Source: Elephas maximus indicus (Eukaryota > Chordata > Mammalia > Proboscidea > Elephantidae). From it: a stretch of DNA of 64,000 nucleotides. Position 1 is the stretch's first letter. Each line of letters opens with the position of its first letter. A program made the translations under genes and the position numbers. Shown one piece after another: positions 46,840 through 60,124 of the stretch. The stretch covers positions 19,377,001-19,441,000 of the forward strand of contig NC_064842.1 of NCBI RefSeq assembly GCF_024166365.1. Reading direction: 5' to 3'. The notes under the pieces were generated by a model. That model saw nothing but the letters and a program-made list of their open reading frames with translations, ran no database searches and was not told the DNA's origin.

Positions 46840-48480
46840 AGTTTGCTAAATTCAAGGTCAATAACAATAAATCAAAAATGTTCCTGTATATCAGTAAATG
46901 CTAATTAAAAAAGGAACAGAAAATTTATTGCATTCACAATAGGAAAACAAATAAAATAACTAAGTATAGATTTAATAAAAGATGTGCAAGCCCTTTATGG
47001 AAAAGACTATATATAAAATAGTATGGAAAGAGGATTGCAATAACTGAAGAACTATATCATGAGTTGTGACAGGAATACTCAGTATCATGAAGATATAATT
47101 TGTCCCCTAATTTATCCATAAAGTAAACACAATTCCAATAAAACATTCATCAGAGTTTTTAGCAAAATTTTAAAAGCAGATTCTAAAATGTATATGGAAA
47201 AGCAAAGGACCAAAAATAAAGTTGTAGAAATAGCAGAGTATCTTTTTTTGATATACCCTCTGGCCAATAACAATGATATGTTCTAGATAAAATACAATAC
47301 ATAGTGTTTGGAAGCACTAGAGAGCAGAAACTGGAGGAGACAAAAATGAAACTGGAGGAGACAAAAATAAAGCTGGGAATAAACTTAACAAGGTATGTGA
47401 AAGACCTCTACACTAAAAGCCATAAATCACTGTTAAGAGAAACTAAAGAAGAGAGAGGTACCCCTAGTGATGTATTACAGTCAGCTCTTATCTGTTCACA
47501 AAAGCCAATTATCAAATTTCAGGAATTTTGCAAGCTGCTTCTTAAACTATTGGTATCTTGAAAATCGGGCATGATGGCAAGTTTTACACCATGGAAATTA
47601 GAAAACGCTTACAAATAAGGGCTGGTTTTTTTTTTTTTTTTAATTTTCATTCAAATATTGTGTTGTTAAATAAACACTTGCCAGCACACTCCTGGATACA
47701 ACATGTTCACAGGTTAGAAAACTCCATATTCTATCAATTCTCTTCAAATTGATTCATAGGTCCAATGTAATTTGAACGAAAATTCCAAAATGCTTTTTAC
47801 AGAAATTGACATACTGATTCTAAAATTTATATGGAAATACAAAGGACTTACTGCAGCCAAAACAATATTTTAAAAGAATAAAAAAGTTGGAAGACTTACA
47901 TTACCTGAGATTTACTAAAATTATTAGTGTGTTAGACAAATGAATCAGTGGACCGTAATAGATAATCCAGAAACTGACGCACACACATACGTAATCCATT
48001 GATTTTCAACAAAGGTGCCAATGAAATTCAATGGAGGAAAGAAAATTCTTTGCAAGAAATGATAGGAACATAAACATCAAAAACTTTCACCTCCAACTTA
48101 AAAAAATCCCACTTCCTTTTCCTCCAGGGAACACAATTATTTCCCACCATCCATTACAGTTAAGTGGGACAAAAAAGATAGATCACAGATAAACATGCCT
48201 TAAGCAGAACACAAAAAGTATAATCATAAAAGAAAAAAATGATAAATTTGAGCTATTGAAAATTTAAAACAATAAAAAAACTGAAAAGGCAAGCCATGGA
48301 CTGAGAGGAAATATTCATAGTAATATATATCTAACAAAGATGTGTATCCAGAATATAAAATGAATTCTTACAAATCAAGAAAAAGATTTTAAAGATTTAA
48401 AATGAACAAAAGACTTGAATAGACACTTCACAAAGAAGACATACAGATGGTCAACAGCATATGAAAAAGTGTTGAACATA
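46840..48480 (+). mobile_element. Old L1 ORF2 fragments
   Basis: Two diverged blocks. 46840-47250 has CTAAATTCAAGGTCAATAAC and GTATATGGAAAAGCAAAGGA. 47700-48480 has GGTCCAATGTAATTTGAACG, ACCGTAATAGATAATCCAG and GATTTTCAACAAAGGTGCC. These match the C-terminal half of L1 ORF2 with many stops. A T run at 47628-47641 and a 60-bp non-L1 block at 48118-48177 interrupt. Confidence 0.65.
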
Positions 48481-48489
48481 ATTAATCAT

Positions 48490-48690
48490 CACTGTTTTCG
48501 GATGCTGTCGAGTTGATTTCAACTACCTGAACCTGAGTGACAGAGAACTGCCCCATAGGATTTTACTGGCTGTAATCTTTACGGGAGCAGGACGCCAGGA
48601 CTTTCTCACACAGAGCCACGGGTTGGGTTTGAACCAGCAAACTCTGGGTTAGCAGCTGAGTGCTTAACTGTTGCACCACCAGGGCTCCTC
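48490..48690 (-). mobile_element. AfroSINE, extended variant
   Basis: TGCTGTCGAGTTGATTTC to GTTGCACCACCAGGGCTCC, with an inserted segment around 48575-48615. ATTAATCAT is duplicated at 48481-48489 and 48691-48699. Confidence 0.9.
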
Positions 48691-48839
48691 ATTAATCATT
48701 AGGAAAATGAAAATTAAAACCACAATGACATACTGTCTCGTATTCACTAGAATACCAAAGACAAAATACTGACAACACTACTTAATGCTGGTAAGGATGG
48801 GGAACAACAAGGACACTAATATCCTGTTAGGAGTGTAAA

Positions 48840-50030
48840 ATGGTTTTGATAGATTCTTACAGTGATGGCACCTCCCAACACTCACCCTCTTGTGTAGTTC
48901 CAATGAGGGAGCAGCAATGTGACACAATATTCTCACACTGATGTTCCTCTTGGAACCTGAAGACCCTATGTTCTAAAGAAGCCAAAGATGAATGATGATG
49001 CCAGGAGAGAAGCCCAGCCATTCCTGCTGTGCCAGCTGTGCCCAGTCTCCAGATGATCCATGATATGAGTGAGCAAGCAGAACTGGTATACAACCCACAG
49101 AACTGTGAAGAACAAGAAACTGTTGTTGCTTTAAGACACTAAGTTTTGCAGTGGTTTGTTACACAGAAATGTAACTGTGCCTAGAAGTGGGGTGCTGCTA
49201 TAACAAAAGCTGAAATCATTTGGCAATGGCTTTGGGCCCAGCAGAGTGGAAAGGCTGGCAAAGCAGTTAGGAGGATGTGAGCCAAAGCTAAAGGAAAGGT
49301 GAACAACCATTAGTGCAGGATAGAAAGATGGTGAGGACACTGTTATTCAAGCTTGGAAAAAGGGTGATGTGTGTGTAGATGTGAAACACTTGGCAAAACT
49401 GTTCCTGCAGTAACTTGGAAGAAAGAAAATGTACCTGAAGAACTTGTGGGTCTGGCTAAGACAATTTCCAGGAAGAATATTAAAAATGCCAATTGGCTTC
49501 TTTTAGCTACATATTGTAAGGTACAAGAAGACTGAAATTAGCCAAAAAGGAAAAGAATTTAGAAGAGATATAGAAGAGTCAAGACTTGATGATTTGAAAA
49601 TAGAATTGTTTCACATTTTTCATCTCTTCGGCTATAAAAAGAATCTCAAATTATAAACGGCCTCTGAGTAAAGATCAAATCAATCATTTGGCTACAAGAT
49701 CTTTTGTTAAGATCTCAGACTAATACCAGTTGGTACCTAAAAGTCTTCTCTGCTGGATAAATAACCTACAAGAATCTTAATCAAGAATCAGTAGTCAGAT
49801 GATCAAAGGAAGTCTATCTTAAAAAGAATTAGGGATGTGGCTTTTGGCATACGGAGTGAAATCAAATAAGATTCTTGGAAAACCCATGAAGTATGTAGAG
49901 ATTTATATTAATGAAATCACTGCCAGCTTGGACTAAAAGAGGTTGAGACAGTTCAAAAGAAAAACAGGCCTTTGAGTTCCCAACTTTCTATGAGCCATTA
50001 AGGTTTGTTAAACAGCAATCGCTTACCGGA
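48840..50030 (+). mobile_element. MLT1-like LTR and internal region
   Basis: The LTR 3' part (48840-49190: GATGATCCATGATATGAG, CAGAACTGTGAAGAACAAG, CTTTAAGACACTAAGTTTTG) is followed by typical MLT1 internal sequence (GAAGTGGGGTGCTGCTATAA, GCCCAGCAGAGTGGAAAGGC). The assignment fades beyond about 49600. An A run ends the block at 50030-50045. Confidence 0.6.
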
Positions 50031-50089
50031 AAAAAAAAAAAAAAATAGTACAACTCCTTGCAAGTTTGTTTACAGCTTCTTATCAAATC

Positions 50090-50500
50090 AAACATATAAC
50101 TATCCTATGACCCAGCAATTAAACTCTTAATAAAAACATAGGTCTCAAAAAAATGTGCATGAAAATGTTCGCAGAGGCTTTACTCATTATAGCCAAATGG
50201 GGAAAACCCAAATGTCTATCAAAGGGAGAACAGATGAAAGAATTACAGGATATTCATACAATGGAATACTACTCGGCCATGAAAAAAGATGTTAATAAAC
50301 AGGACAACATGGGTGAATCTCAAAAATAGTTTGTGAAACAAAGGAGTTTCCATTTAACTGAAATTCATGAGAAGGTAAAACTATTCAATGGTGATAAAAA
50401 TCAAAACAAAGGTTGCTTCTGGTGAGGGTTAAGGAGCTTGACTGAAAGGGGCACACGAGAACTTTCTAGGGTAATGCAAATGGTGCCCTGACCTGCAACT
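50090..50500 (+). mobile_element. L1 ORF2 C-terminal fragment
   Basis: ATGACCCAGCAATTAAACTC, ACATGGGTGAATCTCAAAA and ACAATGGAATACTACTCGGC are the conserved L1 ORF2 end (TMEYY-type region). Confidence 0.75.
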
Positions 50501-50504
50501 CTGC

Positions 50505-50740
50505 ATTTTTAAAAAATTTTGTTGTTGTTGAGAATACACACAGCAAAACATACATTAATTCAACCGTTTTTACAGTTAAGTGACATTCATTACATTTTTT
50601 GAGTTGTGTAACCATCCCACCATTCTTTTCTGAGTTGTTCCTTCCTCAATAACATATACTCACTGTCCGCTAAGGTTCCTACCTAATTTTTTGAGTTGGT
50701 TAAGTCACTCTGGACTCTTAGTTTCTTTAAAAATTCAGCA
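50505..50740 (-). mobile_element. L1 3' UTR fragment
   Basis: GAGAATACACACAGCAAAAC, AAGTGACATTCATTACATTT and GAGTTGTGTAACCATCCCAC are the inverse of an L1 3' UTR with its poly(T) edge at about 50510. Confidence 0.65.
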
Positions 50741-51069
50741 ACTCCCATACGGGAAGGCCTGAAAACCGTGACCCCAAAAGATGGCTCCAGGGACATACAG
50801 GTTTGCTTTTCAGGCCCCAAATGTAATAGTTTCGAGGTTAGACTATGGTAGGGGTGATGCTGTAGACAGATGCCCAGTAAAGTTATTAACTGATCTGGGA
50901 GCTAGAATAAATCAGATTGGAGGAAGTAATGATAAAGCACTATAACACTGAATTAAGAAGTCAGGGTCTAATCTGAGTTCTCCCTAACAATCTTTGGTAA
51001 GTTATTTTCCCAATTGGGGCCTGATTCTTCGTTTATAAAATGAGGTTAGATTATTTAATATCTCTAATA

Positions 51070-53425
51070 TCAAGAAAAGTGTACGTCGGGGTTATACCCT
51101 TTCACCATACCGATTCAATGTGTATGCTAAGCAAATAATACAAGAAGCTGGACTATATGAAAAAGAATGGGGCATTAGGATCGGAGGAAGACTCATTAAC
51201 AACCTGCGTTATGCAGATGACACAACCTTGCTTGCTGAAAGGGAAAAGGACTTGAAGCACTTACTGATGAAGATCAAAGACCACAGCCTTCAGTATGGAT
51301 TACACCTCAACATAAAGAAAACAAAAATCCTTACAACTGGACTAATAAGCAACATCATGATAAATGGAGAAAAAGACTGAAGTTGTCAAGGATTTCATTT
51401 TACTTGGATTCGCAATCAACACCCATGGAAGCAAGCAGTAGAGAAAGCAAATGATGTATTGCAATGGGCAAATGAGCTGCAAAAGACCTCTTTAAAGTGT
51501 TAAAAAGCAAAGATGTCACTCTGAGGACTAAAGTGTGCCTGACTCAAGCCATGGTGTTTTCAACTGTGTCATATGCACGTGAAAGCTGGACAATGAGTAG
51601 GGAAGACTGAAAAAGAATTAATGCTTCTGAATTATGGTGATGATAAAGAATACTGACACCCCAACACAGCTAGCATTAATCCAAAAAACATAAAATAATA
51701 AATGTTGGAGAGGTTGTGGAGAGACTTGATAATACACTGCTGGTGGGAATGTAAAATGGTACAACCACTTTGGAAATCAATTTGGCGCTTCCTTAAAAAG
51801 CAAGAAATAGAAGTACCATATGATCCAGCAATTTCACTCCTTGGAATGTATCTTAGAGAAGAGCCTTTACACAAACAGATATATATGCACACCCATGTTC
51901 ACTGCAGCACTGTTCACAACTGCAAAAGCATGGAAACAGCCTAGGTGTCTATCAACGGACTAATGGATAAATTACGGTATACTCACACAGTGGAATACTA
52001 CAAAACAATAAAGAATGAGGAATCCGGAAAACATCTCATAACACGGATGAACCTGGAAGGCACTATGCTGAGTGAAATTAGTCTGTCACAAAAGAACAAA
52101 TACTGCATGAGACCACTATTTTAAGAACTCGGGAAAAGATTCTTTGATGGTTACGAGGGTGAGGATGGAGGAAATAGGATATTCACTAACTAGATAGTAG
52201 GTAAGAATTACCTTAGGTGAAGTGAAGGACAACACACAATACAGGGGAAGTCAGCATAACTGGGCTAAACCAAAAGCTAAGAAGTTTCCTGAATACAACC
52301 AAACACTCTGAGGGACAGAGTAGTACGGGCAGGGGTCTAGGGACCACGGTTTCGGGGACATCCAGGTCAACTGGCATAACAAAGTGTATTAAGAAAATGT
52401 TCTGCATCCCACTTTGGTGAGTAGCATCTGGGGTCCTAAAAGCTAGCAAGCAGCCATCTAAGATGCATCAATTAGTCCCAACCCACCTGGAGCAAAGGAG
52501 AATGAAGAACACCAAAGACACAAGGAAAATATTAGCCCAAGAGACAGTAAGGGCCACATAAACCAGAGACTCCATCAGCCTGAGACCAGAACTAGATGGC
52601 GTCTGGCTACCACCAATGACCGCCCTGACAGGGAACACAACACAGAGTCCCTGATGGAGCAGGAGAAAAGTGGGGTGCAGAATTCAAATTCTAGTAAAAG
52701 ACCAGACTTAATGGTCTGACTGAGACTTGGAGGACCCCTGAAGACATGGCCCCTGGACATTAGCCTAGAACTGAAACCATTCCTGAAGCCACCTTTTCAG
52801 GCAAAGATTTGACTGGAGTATAAGACATAAAATGATACTCGTGAAAAGAGTGCTTAAGTAGATACATGAGACTAATTGGGCAGCTCCTGTCCAGGGACGA
52901 GTTGAGAAGGCAAAAAGGGACAGGAGCTGACTGAATGGACAAAGGACATCTGGGGTAGAAAGAAGGAGTATGGTGTCACATTACAGGGACAGCAACTAGG
53001 GTCACATAACAATGTTCGCATAAATTTTTGTATGAGAAACTAACTAGAACTGTAAACTTTCACTTAAAGCACACAAAAAAGAATACTGAACATACCATGC
53101 GTTGCCAAAATAACAAATCCGTCTTGGAAGAAGTATAGCCAGAACGCTCCTTAGAAGCAAGGATGGTGAGACTATGTCTCACATATTTTGGACACGTTAT
53201 CAAGAGGGACCAATCCCTGGAGAAGAACATCATGCTTGGTGGAGGGTCAGTGAAAAAGAGCACGACCCTCAACGAGATGGACTGACACACTGGCTGCAGC
53301 AATGGGCTCAAGCATAACAAGGACTGTGACGATGGCGCAGGACCGGGCAGTGTTTCATTCTGTTTTACACGGGGTCGCTATGAGTTGGAACTGACTCAAC
53401 GGCACCTAACAACAGCAACAACATA
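51070..53425 (+). mobile_element. RTE LINE 3' half, split by an L1
   Basis: Left part 51070-51656 has the reverse-transcriptase palm with the metal-binding motif intact (ORF 51120-51380: RYADDTTLLAEREKDLKHLL, then LQYGLHLNIKKTKI). Right part 53078-53425 has GTCTTGGAAGAAGTATAGCC and the RTE 3' end GGTCGCTATGAGTTGGAACT with (CAACA)n. The two join across the 12-bp duplication AAAGAATACTGA. Confidence 0.92.
51657..53077 (+). mobile_element. 5'-truncated L1 inside an RTE
   Basis: AAAGAATACTGA is duplicated at 51645-51656 and 53078-53089. It begins in the ORF2 C-terminus (51702-51944: LIIHCWWECKMVQPLWKSIW, PYDPAISLLGMYL; the frame stops early, before the TMEYY region, so it is inactive). The rest is the long afrotherian-type 3' UTR and a short A run at about 53075-53080. 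The same UTR occurs inverted at 10015 and 61748. Confidence 0.93.
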
Positions 53426-53564
53426 CCTACCAATTTTAACATTCTATGGATCTTTGAAAACATTCCCTACAAATTTAATATGTGGGGTCAATAAGGCTCA
53501 GACCACCTTCTGCCTTCCCTAATAAGCAACTAAGTCATCTCCATGGTATCCATGCATCCATTAG

Positions 53565-53935
53565 ACTGGCAGGGCTCTCAAACTTTTATGTTCATAGGAC
53601 TCACCTGAGGATGTTGCTAAAATGAAGATTCTGAATTCAGTAGGCTAAGGAGCTCTGGTGGTGCAATGGTTAAGGGCTTGGTTGCTAACCGAAAGGTTGG
53701 CGGTTCGAACCTACCAGCTGCTTTGTGGGATAAAAGACCCAGTGATCTGCTCTTATAATGAATTCAGCCTAGGAAACCCTATGGGGCAGTTCTACTCTGT
53801 CATAAAGGGTCACTATGAGTTAGAATAGACTCGATGGCACACAACAAAACAAACAGCAGGTTTGTGGCGGTGGGACAAGGATTATGTGTACCTCACAAAT
53901 TCCTAAGTAATGCTGCTGCTGCTGGTTCAACAAAC
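53565..53935. mobile_element. MER5-like hAT fragment, split by an AfroSINE
   Basis: AGGGCTCTCAAACTTTTATG and ATTCTGAATTCAGTAGGCT on the left; CCTAAGTAATGCTGCTGCTG on the right match the two halves of a MER5-type element around the SINE at 53649-53857. Confidence 0.55.
53649..53857 (+). mobile_element. AfroSINE, extended variant
   Basis: GGAGCTCTGGTGGTGCAATG to GAATAGACTCGATGGCAC and an ACAA-rich tail. An extra segment (about 53723-53768: GATAAAAGACCCAGTGATCT) sits between head and body, marking a longer subfamily. Confidence 0.9.
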
Positions 53936-54714
53936 ACACTTTGATTAGCGCGGCAATAGACGTTTATGGTCCTGATTCGAAACTTATGTTGTACAAGCCC
54001 TGAGGGAAGTGATAATGGCCAGGTAGCTAAGCATCCCTGCGAGGAGCTCTTTGAAACAGCAGCTCATTTTCTCCTTTACACTTTTCATAATTTTTGTGGT
54101 ATCTTGATGCTGCCACTGCAACCATCTGCCAGGAGTCAGAAAGCCGAGAAGCTATTTTAAATCCTATTTATAGTTTTTGATTTCTTCCCCCATTTTCTTT
54201 TTCTGGTCCTTTAACTTTGGTCTAGTTTTCCTATCCTACCTGGGATTCAAGAACTGGGAAGGTAAACACATGCCTGTGTGTACAGGTTAGCAGAACTAAT
54301 TTCTGCTAAATTAGTAAGAAGACTCTTATTAATAAGTAAGAGGAAAAAATTCCAGATGGAAGCTAAAAATTAGCAAAAGAGAAATCTTAGTGGCTAAGAA
54401 GTAGAAGTCTCTTAGACATTTATATTTTTAAAGTGAAAGGTTCAGGTTATTAATAAAATAGTTATTTGGCTTTTTTCTACCCACTGCAAAGTAATTAATC
54501 AAATTACCATTTAAAACTGTACTAACTCTAAAGTTGCCAATTCTGGAAAGGTCATTTGTACAAGAGAAAGAAATACAACCCCATATTTTATGCCATATGA
54601 ATAATCAGAAAACAAAAATGAATCAAGAGTGAATACAGTGGGACAGCAAGTCGGCGGCCATCAATTAGTGTCTATTCCTCATCTGAAGAACTTTTAGGAT
54701 AAAATTTAATTTAC
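53936..54714 (-). other. DESI2 intron, unassigned
   Basis: Unique sequence between the repeats and the donor of the Cys108 exon. No exon or repeat recognised. Confidence 0.4.
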
Positions 54715-54856
54715 CTCCGATAAAGCTGAAGAAAAGTGATTGCAGTTTTTATGCATCAAATGATATGCATTGCCTTTGTATTCTTTTCCCAGTTCTTCTA
54801 CAATTTTTTCTATGTCATCTTCTAGGAAGTCCGTGCTCCCTAAAACAACAGCTTCT
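54715..54856 (-). CDS. DESI2: DESI2 coding exon with catalytic Cys (residues 71-117)
   Basis: A 142-nt exon, 1 + 47 codons, from [14 protein letters not shown] to LSE. It contains [12 protein letters not shown], whose Cys is the nucleophile (Cys108 in human numbering) of the PPPDE cysteine isopeptidase fold. The acceptor is a long T run ending TTAAG just above 54856. The donor is GTAAAT just below 54715. Its first base completes Lys70 with the previous exon; the exon ends in phase 0 at GAG, and the last exon opens with ATT CTT TGT. No in-frame stop or frameshift, and the visible residues agree with the vertebrate protein. The exon lacks a start codon and is under 150 nt, so a plain ORF scan misses it. 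Confidence 0.97.
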
Positions 54857-56356
<1,500 letters not shown>

Positions 56357-56892
56357 TTATGTATCACATAAAATTTAACCAGAATACTAAATTAGCTTTA
56401 ATAAATGATGAGGATAGTAATATCACCTAAATATTTTTCAGTTTATAAAAATGCGTTCACAAATATCTCACTTAGCTATTACTAGCATACAGTTGATGCA
56501 AAATACCTGAAACTCAAATACTGAAAGGCACCTGATGGTAATCCTGACTGCTATATTTACTATGGTTATACTGGCAATAGGAGAGTGACTAACACTCAAA
56601 GGTGAATACAGTCTCTCCGCAAACCTACGGCAAACTAGGTGGTGGTCAGTTTTGCCACTTTAGTGATCTAATTTCAAACTCATACTTTCCTGGAAAAATT
56701 GTCTAATAGCAGTTGAGTTTTCATGGCACCTGGCATGAAAACTCTTGGATTATCTCTGAGTAAGGATGAATCATTAGCAAACTTGGAAAACTGAATTAAA
56801 TTCCCCTCATTCAAGAAAAACTGAGCTACCAAATTAACACATACATCCACCCACACACAGACGCAAACTCCCCAACAGCAAATCTTTCAGCT

Positions 56893-57060
56893 CCAAACCA
56901 AAAACCAAATCTGTTGCCACTGAGTTGATTCAGATTCATAGTGACCCTACCGGATAGAGTAGAACTGCCCCATAGGGTTTCCAAGGAGCAGCTGGTGGAT
57001 TCAAACCTCCGACCTTTCGGTTAGCAGCCAAAACCTTAACCAACGCACCACCAGGACTCC
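56893..57060 (-). mobile_element. AfroSINE
   Basis: CCAAACCAAAAACCAAATC to CGCACCACCAGGACTCC, with a perfect 11-bp duplication ATCTTTCAGCT (56882-56892, 57061-57071). In DESI2 intron 2. Confidence 0.95.
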
Positions 57061-57644
57061 ATCTTTCAGCTAGGAGGGAACTATCTGTACTACTTTCCTT
57101 GTGACAAGCATTTCTAAGGTTCACTGAAGGTATGCCCGTGCTCGTCAGACACAAACTCTCAACCAGAACAGAAAGAGAATGCTCCCACATCAGGAAAGAG
57201 CTAAAATTCTGGTTAACTCACTTAGATGTTGAACTGGCTAGGTATTAGTGGACACTTTAACGAATTCGAACATTTGTTTAAATTAATCTCACCACTTAGG
57301 ATTTATTAAATATAATCTTAAAAGGTCTTAGGGTAAAACATGAAAAAGAACAAGGCAGATACTAAGTTTACTTTTGATTCTGGCACCTCAGAAAAAAGAA
57401 ATGATGTAGATAAGAAATTTTTTAAAAATTCTTTAAATTTTATTAATCAAAAGAAAGTGTTTAGCATTCAATTTTGAAGTAGAGCCTTTACTTTTTAATG
57501 ATTGGACTTTATAAAATATTGCAGATAGGTTAGATACAAGATTAACATTCTAATTTTTAACTTTCTCAATTATCATAAGAAAAGCCATAGACCTATTTAT
57601 TCCTTTATTCAAGTAACACTCACTTTGAGGGATATATTTGGCCC

Positions 57645-57715
57645 TAGTTTTGCTATAGGGTCCCTATGAGTCGGAAATGACTCGACAGCAACGTGTTTTT
57701 GTTTTTTGGTTTTAG
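57645..57715 (+). mobile_element. AfroSINE 3' tail fragment
   Basis: GCTATAGGGTCCCTATGAGT to CGACAGCAACGTGTTTTTG; the head is missing. Confidence 0.8.
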
Positions 57716-57764
57716 TTTTGCTAAGCTTACATGGATATGTAAGCAGTATGGCTTTCTGTAGGTT

Positions 57765-57870
57765 TGTGCCTCGGTTTACTCATCTGAAAAACGGAAAAAA
57801 TGCCACAGGCCCTTGTCTACCTTATAGCATGGTTGTGTGGTTCAAAACACAGTTTAAACATGTCTGATGT
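57765..57870 (+). mobile_element. MIR fragment
   Basis: TGTGCCTCGGTTTACTCATC and GAAAAACGGAAAAAATG match the MIR core; the 3' part is eroded. Confidence 0.6.
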
Positions 57871-58198
57871 CACTTAAAAAACTGTAACACATTACACAAA
57901 TTTAAATAAAAAAGGAATACATGAAAAGCTTGAGCAAAAGCCCAATCAAACAAGAGAGAAAACCCACAGACTAAAACCCTACCCATAGCAATACTCCAAC
58001 CACTGAAATTTTCAGTGAGAGCCCCTCAGCTTCTTGGGATTACCTGGTAGATGTAGCTTTTTCACGTAAAATTGAGCTTAATAGGCAGCTATTTATAGTC
58101 AACATTTAATACGGTGAACTGCACTTAAAAGCAGTTAATGTGGAATATAACAAATGAATATTATAAACAAACATACTGACATACTTCAGTATCGAATT

Positions 58199-58395
58199 TT
58201 ATGCAAATAGCATACACCTTCCACCTTTGTTTGCCACCTGCGCCCTCCCCCTGCAAGGTACTTTCATAGGCGCTGCTGTGTCAATTTTTTTTACATGTTG
58301 CTGTAAAAAAATGAGTGCAGCGCACTTATGAAAATACCTCAGGAGGGGAGGGCACAGTTGGCAAGCATAGAAGGCATGTGTTGTTTGTGTAGAAA
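58199..58395. mobile_element. Palindromic MITE-like hairpin
   Basis: Two arms of about 62 bp (58213-58274 and 58318-58380) are imperfect inverse complements around a 43-bp AT-rich loop. Matching cores are GCGCCCTCCCC..GGTACTTTCATAGGCGCTG (left) and, on the inverse strand, GTGCCCTCCCC..GGTATTTTCATAAGTGCGCTG. Weak outer complementarity extends toward 58199 and 58395. I cannot name the family. Lies in DESI2 intron 2. Confidence 0.6.
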
Positions 58396-59043
58396 TATGG
58401 TAAAAGGACTGCTTAGCGGAAGCAAACAGAGGCATTTCTGCTACAGAGTATGTTTATGATTCAAACTTATTATCACAACCCTAACGTGATATCCATATAC
58501 AGACCATTACTGGTTACAACTTCATCAGGATTAGATTTTCTTGCACCAAGTGTGAAAACTAGCACAAAGAAAAAAGCTGTTGAAAACACAGCTGCTTGGT
58601 TTGAGTAGCTCATGTCTTGTTTATCATAACAAAGGGTAATAAAGGTAATAAAAATGAAAAGGGTCGAGTTAATGACAAGGCCATCTTTCTTGAGCAAAAA
58701 GCTAGATCAAAGACTAGATTTGCTCATTGATATTTTTAGACTTTATAAATATACGCTTACAGCTTTATAAAAACAAATTTATTACTGAAATTCCCTCAGG
58801 AAATTGGCATTTCAACTTTGACACTCTCTAGCACCAAGCCTTTTTCCAACCAAAGTGCAAGGTTTTTAAGGAACTCAAGTATGTATTAGAGCAAAACAAA
58901 CTGTCATGGCATAACAATTTTAAAAGGATAATATTTAAGACATAGTATTGAAAATAAAAGATAGCTAAATGAATATGTACCCTGGTACTTTGGGTACTTT
59001 CTCCCCAAATACAAACTATTTTGGGCATTTTTCCCAAACACAG

Positions 59044-59976
59044 TACACCTACTCCTCACTTATCGACTATCCCATTATCTAACACATCACATTTACAACA
59101 GCAGTGTACTATCTGACTATTTTGTGTGTTACTGAGGTGGTGGGCATGGCGGTAACAGCTGTGGAGTATCTCCTCCCTCAAGGAGGGTCTCTGGGCTGCC
59201 TTCAGGAAGCTGGGCCACTGCCCCGCACCCTTCACTCCCTCCTGCTGGTGGGGGCACTCTGTCCAGCAACCACGTGGGGCTGGCCTCCTCTATGGCCCTG
59301 GCCTCTGGGCAGATGCACAGGCAGCACTGAGCCGGGGGTGCCTGTCTGAATTCCCAGTTCTGTGCAGCCTGAGGCCCTGCAACTCAAAACTGCTGTGGGT
59401 GGGAAGGGAGGAAACAAAGAGGCGTCTGAGAGGGTTGTTTGGAAAAAATGCCTGAGAGGTTAATGACATCCCGAAGTGAGCCAACTGGGCCTGAGGCCTC
59501 CGCCTCAGTGAGACTAGGTGCACAGCTAGGCTCCCAATGCCCTTGCGGGAAACCCAGAGCCTTTGTGACTTGCCAGTCTCACAGGGCAAAGCAGGCTCTG
59601 GGATCACGAACACAGGGCTTGCAGGGGTGGGAGTGGGGCCCTGGAGATGGCTCCGCAAGGGAAGCTCTGACCTAGCACAGGAGGAAGGTATAGTGATTAA
59701 GCTGCGGGCCCTCCAGTCACACAGCCCAGCTTCATTCCCTCCAATCCTCCTTTTCAGCAGAGGAACAATCTATAACTGTACAGTGATGCGCACATCAGTA
59801 AATCTTAGTTGTTATTATTTCTATGACATTTTCTAAATTAAAAAAAAAAAAAAACCCAGACAAATAGATGGTCTGAAAACCGAAAAAAAGATCCTCTATT
59901 TTCATGTAAAGCCAATTTTCACATAACAACCAGGTCTTTGAGATCTAATAATGTAGATAAGTGAGGAGTGGGTGTA
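59044..59976. mobile_element. TIR DNA element with GC-rich core
   Basis: A 21-bp terminal inverted repeat with one mismatch, TACACCTACTCCTCACTTAT at 59044 and GATAAGTGAGGAGTGGGTGT ending at 59976. The ends resemble pogo/Tigger-like termini. The interior (about 59140-59690) is GC-rich, unlike the AT-rich flanks. Frames on both strands are open there (59232-59658) without recognisable transposase. It also contains a probable MIR remnant at about 59682-59740. Confidence 0.55.
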
Positions 59977-60124
59977 TAAACAAATATGGGAATATTATCT
60001 TCTACTTTAGAAAGTATTTTATTATAACATATGGGAGTAGTAAGAAAAGATATAGTCATGATTTTTCAATTCCTTCAAAGGGCAAAATCTTCAGAAAGTA
60101 TATTTAGACTTTGTGTACACGTAC

